From contig NZ_JAAIXZ010000003.1 of the NCBI RefSeq assembly GCF_010894435.1, forward strand, positions 372,001 through 436,000: a DNA stretch of 64,000 bases, written 5' to 3'. Position numbers and translations under genes: made by a program. This DNA comes from Pyxidicoccus trucidator. GTDB taxonomy: Bacteria; Myxococcota; Myxococcia; Myxococcales; Myxococcaceae. Shown here one piece after another: positions 41,113-48,863 of this stretch; the first letter of the stretch is position 1; the number at the start of each line of letters is the position of its first letter. Under the pieces are notes generated by a model. That model made no database searches. It had not been told where the DNA came from and saw only the letters and a program-made list of their open reading frames with translations.

Positions 41113-42306
41113 ATGAGCACCTCCCGCGCCTTCACCGCCCTGCTCCTCGCGGCGGGGCTGTCCTCCGCCGGCTGCGTGCGCTCGTACGCCGGCCAGTCCG
41201 CCATCTCCTTCCAGGACCTGGACTACACCTCCGAGGGTACGAAGCAGCCGTGGCCCGTGAAGCGGATGCCGCTGCCGCGCACCGCCGCGCAGTACGGCAT
41301 GGCCGTCGTCCCCGAGGTCGCCTTCGTGGAGCTGCCCGGCGCCGCGCCGGACGCGAAGACGGTGGTCTTCATCCACGGCCTCGGCTCGTACTTGAAGTTC
41401 TGGCGCTCGCAGCTCGACGCCTTCCACCAGCAGGGCTACCACGTCATCGCGGTGGACCTGCCGGGCTACGGCAAGTCCGACAAGCCGGGCACCTTCCCGT
41501 ACACCATGGAGGCCATGGCCGACGCTGTGCGCGAATTGGTGGAGGGGCTGCGCGTGGAGAAGCCCATCCTCGCCGGGCACTCCATGGGCGGGCAGACGTC
41601 GCTGTCCTATGCCATCCGCTACCCGGACGCGCTGAGCGCGCTGGTGCTGGTGTCGCCCGCGGGCTTCGAGAGGTTCTCCTGGAAGGAGAAGGCCTGGTTC
41701 GAGCGCGTCATGAGCACGGAGTTCATCAAGGGCGCGCCGGAGGCCGCCATCTGGGGCAGCGTGCGCCAGGGCAACTTCATGAACTGGCGGCCGGAGCTGG
41801 AGTGGCTGATTGAGGAGCGCGTGCGGGTGGCGAAGTCCCCCGAGTTCGACGCGTACGCCTACGCCAACGTCCGCACGGTGAAGGGCCTGGCGCGCAACGA
41901 CTTCGTGCGCGACAATCTGCACCACGTCTCCGTGCCCACGCTCATCATCTACGGCACGGATGACCGGCTCATCCCCAACCCGTTCCTCCACGGCGGCGAG
42001 GCGCGCGAAATCATGGAGTACGGCGCGTCGCGCATCCCCGGCGCGAAGCTGGTGCCGCTCCAGGGCTGCGGCCACACGATTCAGCTCGACTGCCCCGCCC
42101 GCTTCAACGAGGCGGTGCTGCCGTTCCTGCGCGCCGCGGCCCAGGGGCGCATCGCGGTGCCGGAGGGCACGCCGCCGAAGGAGGAGGCTCCGAAGCCGGG
42201 GACCTCCCCCGCGCCGACCTCCACTCCGTACATGCCGCAGAGCGTGCCGCCGTCGACGCCGGGCCAGGAGGGCGCTCCGGCGCCCGCCGACGCTCCTCGT
42301 CCGTGA
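41113..42306 (+). CDS. Lipoprotein alpha/beta hydrolase with Pro-rich tail
   Basis: A 397-residue protein. The lipoprotein signal ends in LSSAGC (Cys21). The alpha/beta-hydrolase core has FIHGLGSYLKFW for the oxyanion hole, the nucleophile elbow AGHSMGGQ, Asp in YGTDDRLIP, and His in GCGHTIQLD. The last 50 residues are Pro/Ala/Thr-rich (PKEEAPKPGTSPAP) and probably extend from or along the envelope. It is a likely esterase/lipase, acting outside the inner membrane. It starts 2 bases after the barrel gene and is the last gene of the TetR-KASIII-ligase-lipoprotein-barrel set. Confidence 0.88.
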   Translation: MSTSRAFTALLLAAGLSSAGCVRSYAGQSAISFQDLDYTSEGTKQPWPVKRMPLPRTAAQYGMAVVPEVAFVELPGAAPDAKTVVFIHGLGSYLKFWRSQLDAFHQQGYHVIAVDLPGYGKSDKPGTFPYTMEAMADAVRELVEGLRVEKPILAGHSMGGQTSLSYAIRYPDALSALVLVSPAGFERFSWKEKAWFERVMSTEFIKGAPEAAIWGSVRQGNFMNWRPELEWLIEERVRVAKSPEFDAYAYANVRTVKGLARNDFVRDNLHHVSVPTLIIYGTDDRLIPNPFLHGGEAREIMEYGASRIPGAKLVPLQGCGHTIQLDCPARFNEAVLPFLRAAAQGRIAVPEGTPPKEEAPKPGTSPAPTSTPYMPQSVPPSTPGQEGAPAPADAPRP

Positions 42307-42362
42307 GGCGGTGAGGGCTCCACCTTCGTCTTGCGCGAGGGTGGAGCCGCTCCGGACGCTGG

Positions 42363-43367
42363 CTACGGAATGGTGTGGCTGCGCACCATGCTGTACTGCA
42401 CGGCCGCCGTCAGGTCCTTCGAGTTGAAGTGCCCGTAGGGATAGGCCGAGTACACCTTCTCCCCCGTCTGCCCGGGGATGCGGGAGGTGTAGCTGCCGTA
42501 GACGACGCCGTTGTAGCCGATGACCTCGTCCGCGGTGGAGTAGATGGTGTAGCGGTAGGAGCCCTCGTAGCCGCTCGTGGCGGCCAGGTCATTGAGGTAC
42601 GCCGAGCGGCCCGTCACGAGGCCGAAGTAGAGGTAGCCCGGGTACAGGCCGTTGGTGGAGCCGCACGTGGGCGTGCCCGGGCCCGTCTGGTAGCACGAGG
42701 TGAGGCCCAGGTTGGCGCCGGCGATGCCGACGAACGTGTCCACCGAGCCAGAGAGCGCGGCGCCCACGTAGTAGTCACCGCCATTGGCCGAGTCATTCGC
42801 CCAGCCGCCCTTGAGGGCCTTGCGCGCCAGCGTCACGCCCATGGAGTGCGTGACGATGTCCACCTTCGAAGCGCCGGTGTACGCCTTCACCGCCTCGATG
42901 AACTTGCGCACCTTCATGACGTTCGCCTTCGAGTGGTACTGGTACGCGGACATCGCCGCGTTGGCCGGGCCCCACGTCGTCGCGTACAGCTCGCTCGTCT
43001 TGTAGCCATTGGCCAGGAAGTAATCGACGGAGTTCGTCCAGCCCGTCTGGCCGAAGGTGCCGGTGCCGATGGCCTTGTCCGAGTTGCCGTGGATGAAGAT
43101 GACGGGCTGGTTCACCACGGTATCGGTGGCACTGGCCTTGCCGCCGTAGCTGCCACCCGTCACGTCCGCGCGGACGAAGTCGTAGCTGCTGTAGCCGTTG
43201 TCGCTGAGCCACTGGCGGAAATGCGCGGTGACGCCGCTGGTGCTCGCGGCCGACTCCACGATGCCGAGCTCTCCGCTCGTGGGTGCTTCGTCGAGGCCCT
43301 CACCGCAGCCAGTGGTGAGGCCGAGCAGCAGCGAGCCCGCGAGGTAGAGCGAATGCCGCAGTCGCAT
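42363..43367 (-). CDS. Secreted/lipoprotein lipase-like hydrolase
   Basis: A 334-residue protein with a lipoprotein-type signal (GLTTGC, Cys21). The lipase core has FIHGNSDKAIG, a nucleophile elbow THSMG (VDIVTHSMGVTLAR), and a likely catalytic Asp in STADEVIGYNG and His in PYGHFNSKDL near the C-terminus. The layout resembles lipase class 2/LipA-type triacylglycerol lipases, with extra Cys pairs (TSCYQTGPGTPTCGS) that suggest a disulfide. It is an extracytoplasmic enzyme, fitting lipid degradation by a predator. It is convergent with the hydrolase above, leaving 56 bases, and divergent from the quinone reductase-like gene. Confidence 0.85.
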   Translation of the reverse strand: MRLRHSLYLAGSLLLGLTTGCGEGLDEAPTSGELGIVESAASTSGVTAHFRQWLSDNGYSSYDFVRADVTGGSYGGKASATDTVVNQPVIFIHGNSDKAIGTGTFGQTGWTNSVDYFLANGYKTSELYATTWGPANAAMSAYQYHSKANVMKVRKFIEAVKAYTGASKVDIVTHSMGVTLARKALKGGWANDSANGGDYYVGAALSGSVDTFVGIAGANLGLTSCYQTGPGTPTCGSTNGLYPGYLYFGLVTGRSAYLNDLAATSGYEGSYRYTIYSTADEVIGYNGVVYGSYTSRIPGQTGEKVYSAYPYGHFNSKDLTAAVQYSMVRSHTIP

Positions 43368-43426
43368 GGACTTCTCCTTCGATTGTTGGGGGGTGCGCGC
43401 GGAACGGGAAGAGTCCTCGAGCGCGA

Positions 43427-43437
43427 TACACAGTGTA
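43427..43437. promoter_or_regulatory. 11-bp palindrome TACACAGTGTA in a divergent promoter region
   Basis: A perfect TACAC-A-GTGTA palindrome lies midway in the 151-base region between the divergent lipase and oxidoreductase genes. Its position and symmetry suit a repressor operator. No regulator gene is adjacent. Confidence 0.35.
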
Positions 43438-43518
43438 ATGACTGTTCATGCACGCGTCCTCGGGCGAGTGGACGAGTGCGGACGTTGTCGCGCTGCGTCG
43501 CGTGATACTCACGGGTGT

Positions 43519-44559
43519 ATGCGCGCACGCAAGGTCGTGATTCCCAAAGCGGGTGGGTACGAGCAGCTCCAAATTCTTGAAAACCTGAATCAGGTTTCAC
43601 CTGGGCCCGGGGAGGTGGTGGTCGCCACCGAGGCCATCGGCGTGAACTATGCGGACTGCGTCATTCGCATGGGGCTGTATGCGTCGGCGAAGGAGTATGT
43701 GGGGTGGCCCATCACCCCGGGCTTCGAGTTCGCCGGCACGGTGGTCTCCGTGGACCCGGGCGTCACGGATTTGGCACCGGGGGCGCGGGTGTTCGGTGTC
43801 ACGCGGTTCGGCGGGTATTCGACGCACGTCGTCGTGCCCCGGCACCAGGTGTTCGCGCTGCCCTCGCGGCTGACGATGGAGCAGGCGGCGGGGTTTCCCA
43901 CGGTGTTTCTCACCGCGTACTACGCGCTGTTCGAATTGGCGCACCCGCGTCCCGGTTCCACGGTGCTGGTGCACTCGGCGGCGGGTGGGGTGGGGAGCGC
44001 GCTGTTGCAGTTGGGGCGCATCGCCGGGTGCCGGATGGTGGGCGTGGTGGGTGGGGCGCACAAGGTGGAAGCGGCGCGTGAGATGGGGGCGGACGTGGTC
44101 ATCGACAAGAGCCGCGAGGACCTGTGGGCGGCGGCGGAGCGGGCGGCGCCGAAGGGCTATGACGTGGTGCTGGATGCGAACGGGCCGTCCACGCTGCGCG
44201 ACAGCTACAAGCACCTGGCGTCGCCGGGGAAGCTGGTCATCTACGGGTTCCACTCCATGCTGCCGCGCACGGGCGGGAAGCCGAACTACGCGAAGCTGGC
44301 GTGGGACTGGCTGCGCACGCCGCGCTTCGACCCGCTCACGCTGACGAATGACAACACCAGCGTGCTCGCGTTCAACCTGTCCTATCTGTTCGAGCAGCGC
44401 GCCGTGCTGGAGGAGTCCATGGCGCGGCTGCTGGGCTGGGTAGAGGAGGGGAGGCTGGTGTCGCCACAGGTGACGCGCTTCCCGCTGGACGCGGTGGCGG
44501 ACGCGCACAAGGCGCTGGAGTCGGGGACCACGGTGGGGAAGCTGGTGCTGGTGCCGTGA
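43519..44559 (+). CDS. Zinc-independent quinone oxidoreductase-like MDR protein
   Basis: A 346-residue medium-chain dehydrogenase/reductase. It has an N-terminal GroES-like domain (GVNYADCVIRMGLY, PGFEFAGTV) and a Rossmann domain with HSAAGGVGSALLQLGR for NADP(H) binding. The catalytic-zinc ligands of alcohol dehydrogenases are absent, so it belongs to the quinone reductase/VAT1-like branch. The C-terminal part (GFHSMLPRTGGKPNYAKLAWDW split by turns, then NLSYLF) matches VAT-1-type members. It probably reduces quinones or enones. It converges with the serine hydrolase. Its stop codon and that of the neighbour form the arms of one small palindrome. Confidence 0.88.
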   Translation: MRARKVVIPKAGGYEQLQILENLNQVSPGPGEVVVATEAIGVNYADCVIRMGLYASAKEYVGWPITPGFEFAGTVVSVDPGVTDLAPGARVFGVTRFGGYSTHVVVPRHQVFALPSRLTMEQAAGFPTVFLTAYYALFELAHPRPGSTVLVHSAAGGVGSALLQLGRIAGCRMVGVVGGAHKVEAAREMGADVVIDKSREDLWAAAERAAPKGYDVVLDANGPSTLRDSYKHLASPGKLVIYGFHSMLPRTGGKPNYAKLAWDWLRTPRFDPLTLTNDNTSVLAFNLSYLFEQRAVLEESMARLLGWVEEGRLVSPQVTRFPLDAVADAHKALESGTTVGKLVLVP

Positions 44560-44568
44560 GCGGGCTCA
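44557..44568. terminator. Palindrome built from two opposing stop codons
   Basis: TGAGC-GG-GCTCA contains the TGA of the oxidoreductase (44557-44559) and, on the other strand, the TGA of the serine hydrolase (44566-44568). The genes are only 6 bases apart. The stem is short, so termination strength is doubtful. Confidence 0.3.
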
Positions 44569-45966
44569 GCGACTCGGGCGGGCCTTGCCGCGCTGGCGCT
44601 CCTTCATCAGCGTGTCGATGCGGCGGCCCAGCGCGGGGATGCGCTGGGTGTAGCTGATTTTCGTGCTCACGTAGGGGAAGCCGTCCTCGCCCTTCGCCGG
44701 GTCCGCGGCGCTCGCCACCGCCGCGTCGTAGTAGCGGTACCCGAGGTTGGACAGGAACACGACGACGTAGTGGCGCTGCGGCTCGCCCTGCATCGCCCTC
44801 ACGATTCCACCGTCACTCCCGTAGTTCTCCGTCAGCCCCGTCTTGTGCAGGAACGCCACCTCCGCCGCCGCGTTGCACGGGCGCGTGTCCCTGCCGAATG
44901 CCGTCTCCGCCGCCGTCACCGTGCCGTCCTTCGGATTCACCCACCGCGCCGGCACCGCCGCCGGAAGACCTCGCTCCGCCTTGGGGTCGCCACACAGCAG
45001 CGTGGAGGACAGCGCCTCGTGCAGCGCCTGGTCCGCCAGCAGGGACTGGAGGTGCACCCGCGACGCGGGCGACAGCTCCGCCGCCGTCACCTCGCGGCCC
45101 GTCGGCGTGCGCCACAGCACTCCCGGCCCTCCTTCGATGAGCAACAGCAGCCGCGCCGTGTCCAGCGCCGTCATGTGGATGCTGCCCGGGTTCCAGCTCC
45201 GCCCCGTCACCGGTGACGTCCCGTTCACTTGCAACGTCCCCAGCCCCAGCTCCGCCAGCTCCGTGTTCAGCCCCGCCAGCCCGCCCTTCTCGTGCAGCAG
45301 CTTCACCAGCGCCTCGGTGGAGCCGTTGTCCGACTCCGTCACCATCGGCTCCATCCACCGCCACACCGGCCGCTCGCCCTTGTCCTCGGTGTCCCGGATG
45401 AAGCGCCACGGCTGCGCGAGCGTCACCTCGCCCCGGTCCACCAGCCGCATCACCCGGAAGGCAATCATCAGCTTGAACAGCGAGGCGGGGTAGGGCGCCA
45501 TGAAGCGCAGCTTCGCCTTCGCCCGTCCCGGCACGAGGTCCTCCTCGGCGGTCGCGTCGGACCAGCCCTTGCCGCCGTCCCACCGCTCCAAATCCCACCG
45601 CGTGTAGCGCACCGCCGTCGTGCCCCACGTCGTCACGTCGATGGGGACGGCCACCCCCTTCGGATAGTCGCGCGACAGCAGCACGTTGGCCGCCGCGACG
45701 GGCCGGCCCTCCGGGTCCAGCTCGATGACCGCCACGTCCACGTTCGGCGGATGGGCGATGCGCTCGCCGTTGCGCTTGAAGTCGAGCACGCCGTCGAAGC
45801 CCGCCTCCCTCACCGCGCGGAGGAGCTCCCGCTCCAGCGAGGCGGAGGCCCTGGCACGCCGCACCTTCTCACTTCGTGACTCCCGTGGCGCGGCCCCGGC
45901 CTCCGTGCCCTGGAGCATGGACACCGCGAGGAGGATTCCGATGAGGCTCCGTGCCACGTCCCACAT
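44566..45966 (-). CDS. Class-A beta-lactamase-fold serine hydrolase
   Basis: A 466-residue protein with a signal peptide (LIGILLAVSMLQGTEAGA). It carries the serine beta-lactamase/DD-peptidase motif set: SxxK in PYPASLFKLMI, SDN in TESDNGS, and KTG in LHKTGLTENYGSDGG. An N-terminal domain of about 140 residues (AVIELDPEGRPVAAANVLLSRD and on) and a long loop between SDN and KTG make it larger than true class A beta-lactamases (about 290 residues). It could be a penicillin-binding-protein-like or other serine hydrolase. Antibiotic inactivation is not implied. It is periplasmic. Confidence 0.82.
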   Translation of the reverse strand: MWDVARSLIGILLAVSMLQGTEAGAAPRESRSEKVRRARASASLERELLRAVREAGFDGVLDFKRNGERIAHPPNVDVAVIELDPEGRPVAAANVLLSRDYPKGVAVPIDVTTWGTTAVRYTRWDLERWDGGKGWSDATAEEDLVPGRAKAKLRFMAPYPASLFKLMIAFRVMRLVDRGEVTLAQPWRFIRDTEDKGERPVWRWMEPMVTESDNGSTEALVKLLHEKGGLAGLNTELAELGLGTLQVNGTSPVTGRSWNPGSIHMTALDTARLLLLIEGGPGVLWRTPTGREVTAAELSPASRVHLQSLLADQALHEALSSTLLCGDPKAERGLPAAVPARWVNPKDGTVTAAETAFGRDTRPCNAAAEVAFLHKTGLTENYGSDGGIVRAMQGEPQRHYVVVFLSNLGYRYYDAAVASAADPAKGEDGFPYVSTKISYTQRIPALGRRIDTLMKERQRGKARPSR

Positions 45967-45975
45967 GCGCTGACT

Positions 45976-46134
45976 CCTCCGGGCCCGCTCGTGGGGCCGC
46001 GGCCCGGCAGCGTAGTGCATGTGCCCGGGGGGCTCCGCTTCCAGGATGGCGCCATCGGCATTCACGTGTCCGGGGATGGCTACGTCTACGTCGTCGACAC
46101 GTCGCGCGGCCTGCTCATCTTCCCGGAGCTGTAG
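45976..46134 (+). pseudogene. Remnant of a beta-propeller-type gene (3' end only)
   Basis: Between two intact genes, an open stretch in one plus-strand frame reads as ordinary protein: HVPGGLRFQDGAIGIHV, SGDGYVYVVDTSRGLLIF, then PEL and TAG at 46132-46134. The DGYVYVVD pattern is that of a propeller or LVIVD/NHL-type blade. No start codon or 5' part remains, because the fragment abuts the start of the minus-strand serine hydrolase at 45966. It looks like the tail of a gene whose body was deleted. It is short, so chance coding potential cannot be fully excluded. Confidence 0.5.
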
Positions 46135-46211
46135 CCAGCCGGCGGGGTGTGCCCGGCCCCACCGTGCAGAGGCCGGGCACAAGCCCTGGCGGGTCGGCTA
46201 GCGTGCGGGCC

Positions 46212-47729
46212 ATGCCCATCGTCCATGACTGGCTGGCCCGCCGCGCCGCGCTGGACCCCGACCGCACCGCCCTCATCGACGCCAACCATGGCGAGCGCCG
46301 CATCTCCTACCGCGAGTGGGATGCCGCCGCGTCGCGCACCGCCGCCTTCCTGCACCACTCGCTCGGCGTGCGTCGCGGAGACCGCGTCGCCGTGCTCGCG
46401 TACAACTGCGTCGAGTTCCTCGACCTCCTCTTCGCCTGCGGGAAGCTGGGCGCCATCCTCCAGCCGCTCAACTGGCGCCTCAGCCCCGCGGAGCTGGGCG
46501 CGCTCCTCGCGGACGCCGAGCCGTCCGTCCTCGTCTTCGGCTCCGAGTTCCGCTCGCAGGTGGACACCGTCCGCGTCGGCGCCTCCTTCGTGCGGCACTG
46601 GCTGTGCCTCGCGGAGCCCGGCCCCGGAGAGCGCGCCTTCTCCGAGCGGGATGCCGCGTCCTCCGCGCCGCTCCCGCCGCTGGAGCTGGAGGCGGATGCA
46701 CCGTGGGTGCTCTGCTACACGGGCGGCAGCACCGGGGTTCCCAAGGCCGCCGTGCTCACCCATGGCTCCATCACCGCCAACGCGGCGAACACCGTGGTGA
46801 GCTGGGGGCTCGCTGCCGGCGACGTGGCCCTGCTCAACGCGCCGCTGTTCCACGCGGGAGGCTTGAGTGTCTTCACCACCCCGCTGGTCTACGTGGGCGG
46901 TGCCTCCGTGGTGTGCCGCGCCTTCGACGTGGAGGGCGTGTTCGACCTCGTGCACCGGGGCAGGGTGAATCTCGTCTTCGGCGTGCCCACCATGTTCATC
47001 GAGATGCAGCGCCACCCGCGCTTCGAGGCGGTGGACCTGTCGCGCCTCAAGCTGCTCATCAGCGGCGGCGCGCCGTGCCCGGGCCCCGTCTTCGAGCGCT
47101 TCTTCGACCGGGGCGTGGACTTCAAGACGGGCTATGGCCTCACCGAGGCGGGGCCCAACAACTTCTGGCTCCCGCCCGGCGAGGTGCGCCGCAAGCCGGG
47201 CGCCGTCGGCGTGCCCCTCTTCCACGTGGAGGCCCGCATCGACGGCGAGCAGCAGCCGGGCGACGTGGGGGAGCTGCTCCTGCGCGGCCCCCACCTGTGC
47301 GCCGGCTACTGGCGTCGCCCCGAGGACACCGCGCGCACCTTCGCAGGAGGCTGGCTGCACACCGGGGACCTGGCCAGCCGAGACGCGGACGGGTGCTTCC
47401 GCATCGTCGGGCGCAGCAAGGACCTCATCATCTCCGGCGGAGAGAACATCTATCCGTCCGAGGTGGAGAGCGTCCTCGCGGGCCACCCCGAGGTCGCCGA
47501 GGTCGCCGTCATCGGCGTGCCCGACGCGAAGTGGGGCGAGACGCCGCGAGCGCTCGTCGTCGCGCGTCCCGGCACCGCGCTCACGGCGGAGTCACTCATC
47601 GCCTACTGCGAGGGCCGGCTCGCCCGGTACAAGACGCCGAAGTCCGTGCGCTTCATCGACGCCCTGCCGCGCACCTCGCCCGGCAAGGTGGACCGGCGCG
47701 CGCTCAGCGCCACTCACGGCGCGCCCTGA
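46212..47729 (+). CDS. AMP-forming acyl-CoA synthetase/ligase (second copy)
   Basis: A 505-residue ANL ligase, a paralogue of the gene at 36944 with the same motif order: CYTGGSTGVPKAA phosphate loop, GYGLTEAGPNN, HTGDLASRDADGCFR, GRSKDLIISGGENIYP, and the terminal Lys in TSPGKVDRRAL. It activates a carboxylic acid as acyl-AMP and then CoA thioester. It stands alone, downstream of a gene remnant, and converges with the Spy-like gene. The ribosome-binding site is weak, but the start aligns with its paralogue. Its end, including the stop, is duplicated in tandem. Confidence 0.92.
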   Translation: MPIVHDWLARRAALDPDRTALIDANHGERRISYREWDAAASRTAAFLHHSLGVRRGDRVAVLAYNCVEFLDLLFACGKLGAILQPLNWRLSPAELGALLADAEPSVLVFGSEFRSQVDTVRVGASFVRHWLCLAEPGPGERAFSERDAASSAPLPPLELEADAPWVLCYTGGSTGVPKAAVLTHGSITANAANTVVSWGLAAGDVALLNAPLFHAGGLSVFTTPLVYVGGASVVCRAFDVEGVFDLVHRGRVNLVFGVPTMFIEMQRHPRFEAVDLSRLKLLISGGAPCPGPVFERFFDRGVDFKTGYGLTEAGPNNFWLPPGEVRRKPGAVGVPLFHVEARIDGEQQPGDVGELLLRGPHLCAGYWRRPEDTARTFAGGWLHTGDLASRDADGCFRIVGRSKDLIISGGENIYPSEVESVLAGHPEVAEVAVIGVPDAKWGETPRALVVARPGTALTAESLIAYCEGRLARYKTPKSVRFIDALPRTSPGKVDRRALSATHGAP

Positions 47730-47751
47730 CGCCGCGCACGGCGTGGCCTGA
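47711..47751 (+). repeat. 22-bp tandem duplication spanning the ligase stop codon
   Basis: CTCACGGCGCGCCCTGAC at the gene end recurs 22 bases downstream as CGCACGGCGTGGCCTGAA, so a second TGA (47749-47751) follows the real one (47727-47729). Confidence 0.55.
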
Positions 47752-47763
47752 AAGCACTTCGCT

Positions 47764-47791
47764 CGGGCACGGCCGTCGTGGGCCGTGCCCG
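47764..47791. terminator. 11-bp-stem hairpin downstream of the ligase
   Basis: CGGGCACGGCC (47764-47774) pairs perfectly with GGCCGTGCCCG (47781-47791) around a 6-base loop. This is the strongest hairpin seen in the window and lies 35 bases after the ligase stop. Confidence 0.7.
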
Positions 47792-47910
47792 GGCGCCCGG
47801 TGCTCAGTAGCTGCACCGCACGAGTCGGTAGTCCCTGCGCCATGCACCCGGGGTCTTCTCCCCGGGCGCGTGCTCCCGGACGGGCGTGGTGCGATGCTGG
47901 CTCCGGGCGC

Positions 47911-47932
47911 GCGGTGGCGTGGGTGCCACCGC
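47911..47932. terminator. 8-bp-stem hairpin downstream of the Spy-like gene
   Basis: GCGGTGGC (47911-47918) pairs perfectly with GCCACCGC (47925-47932) around GTGGGT. It lies 60 bases beyond the stop of the minus-strand Spy-like gene and could terminate it. The rest of 47792-47994 shows no other feature. Confidence 0.5.
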
Positions 47933-47994
47933 ACGCCGGGAGCGCCTCGCCGCCGCTGGCGGTGCTCCGAAGAGCCACAGCCAGAGCCAGGGAC

Positions 47995-48531
47995 TCACTG
48001 ACGGCTCCGCATCCGCTCGCGCATGGCCTCGTGCCGCTGGCGGTGCTGCTCGCGGGCCTGGGTGATGAGCTCACGCGCCCGCGTCTTCTGCGTGTCGCTC
48101 AGCAGTTGCTCCGCCTGTGCGTACGCGGCCTCGTCGTTGGCGCGCAGCTCGGCGAAGAGCGGCTCCACCTGCTGCATACGCTCGCGCTTCGCCTCGGCGT
48201 CGGGCGGCGCGCCTCGCGGGCCCCGTCCGGCCGCGCGGCTGGCCTCGTCCGGGGGCGGCCCGGGCGGGCGCGGCGGCCTCAGGGCCTCCAGCTTGTCGTG
48301 CAGCGGCGCGCTCTGCTCCTCCAGCGCCGCTTGCAGCTCACTTACCTGGCCCACCTGCTCCGGGGTGAGGGCGAGCGTCTCCCGGTGCTCCAGCAGCAAC
48401 TCCAGCGACGAGGGAGGCCGCCGGGGTCCCATCTCTCCGCCTCCGGAGCCCCGCTGTGCCTGGGCATCCTGCGCGCACGCCAGCATCGGGAAGGCCAGCG
48501 CCAGCACCAACGGCATCATCTTCAGCGTCAT
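47995..48531 (-). CDS. Spy/CpxP-like periplasmic protein
   Basis: A 178-residue exported protein. It has a signal sequence (LKMMPLVLALAFPMLACAQ, either a weak lipobox or signal peptidase I cleavage after AQA) and a helical body with LTPEQVGQVSEL (an LTxxQ motif) and many charged heptads. A Pro/Arg-rich linker and another helical section (DTQKTRARELITQAREQHRQ) follow. LTxxQ proteins such as CpxP and Spy are periplasmic chaperones and sensors of envelope damage. It is divergent from an OmpR regulator and a histidine kinase. This is the same layout as cpxP-cpxRA in enteric bacteria, which suggests that it is both a target and a modulator of that system. Confidence 0.8.
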   Translation of the reverse strand: MTLKMMPLVLALAFPMLACAQDAQAQRGSGGGEMGPRRPPSSLELLLEHRETLALTPEQVGQVSELQAALEEQSAPLHDKLEALRPPRPPGPPPDEASRAAGRGPRGAPPDAEAKRERMQQVEPLFAELRANDEAAYAQAEQLLSDTQKTRARELITQAREQHRQRHEAMRERMRSRQ

Positions 48532-48650
48532 GTGCTTCCTCCGTTTCACCTGGGTCCGGGCAACCCTGCCTTCCATCGCCTGCTCGGCAGGTTCCCTGAC
48601 TCTTCACGGTGCAATCTGGCCCCCGCCCATGTCCTGAAGATGAACCGCGG

Positions 48651-48713
48651 GTTACGGCATATGTCGGAGCTCCGGGCTCCGTAACATTCCGTCATCTCCG
48701 CGAAGTGTTACGG
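48651..48713. promoter_or_regulatory. Operator candidate: three GTTACGG boxes at exact 28-bp spacing
   Basis: GTTACGG at 48651, its reverse complement CCGTAAC at 48679, and GTTACGG at 48707 alternate in orientation with exactly 28 bases between starts. They lie in the divergent region between the Spy-like gene and the OmpR-type regulator. The arrangement suits cooperative binding by that regulator, controlling both sides. The remaining bases of 48532-48863 show no gene. Confidence 0.65.
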
Positions 48714-48863
48714 ACACAGGCGGGTGCCACCTTGCAGGCGTGGCCCGGCGGAAAAGTCCTTCGACTCGGCAACCTCAAGACGAGCACAGACCCCTCCTCG
48801 CCGCCGGACCACGCCTTTCATTGCTACCTTCCCGGAGAGTTCGCGATGCGGGAGACAGTCATC

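Noticed and set aside
35922-42306. An OleABCD-type long-chain olefin pathway (thiolase, hydrolase and ligase present)
   Set aside because: No OleD reductase is present, the KASIII-like protein lacks the His/Asn that OleA needs, and the hydrolase is a lipoprotein, so it would not share the cytoplasm with the others.
44566-45966. An antibiotic-resistance beta-lactamase
   Set aside because: The SxxK, SDN and KTG motifs are present, but the protein is far longer than class A enzymes and has extra domains, so resistance cannot be claimed.
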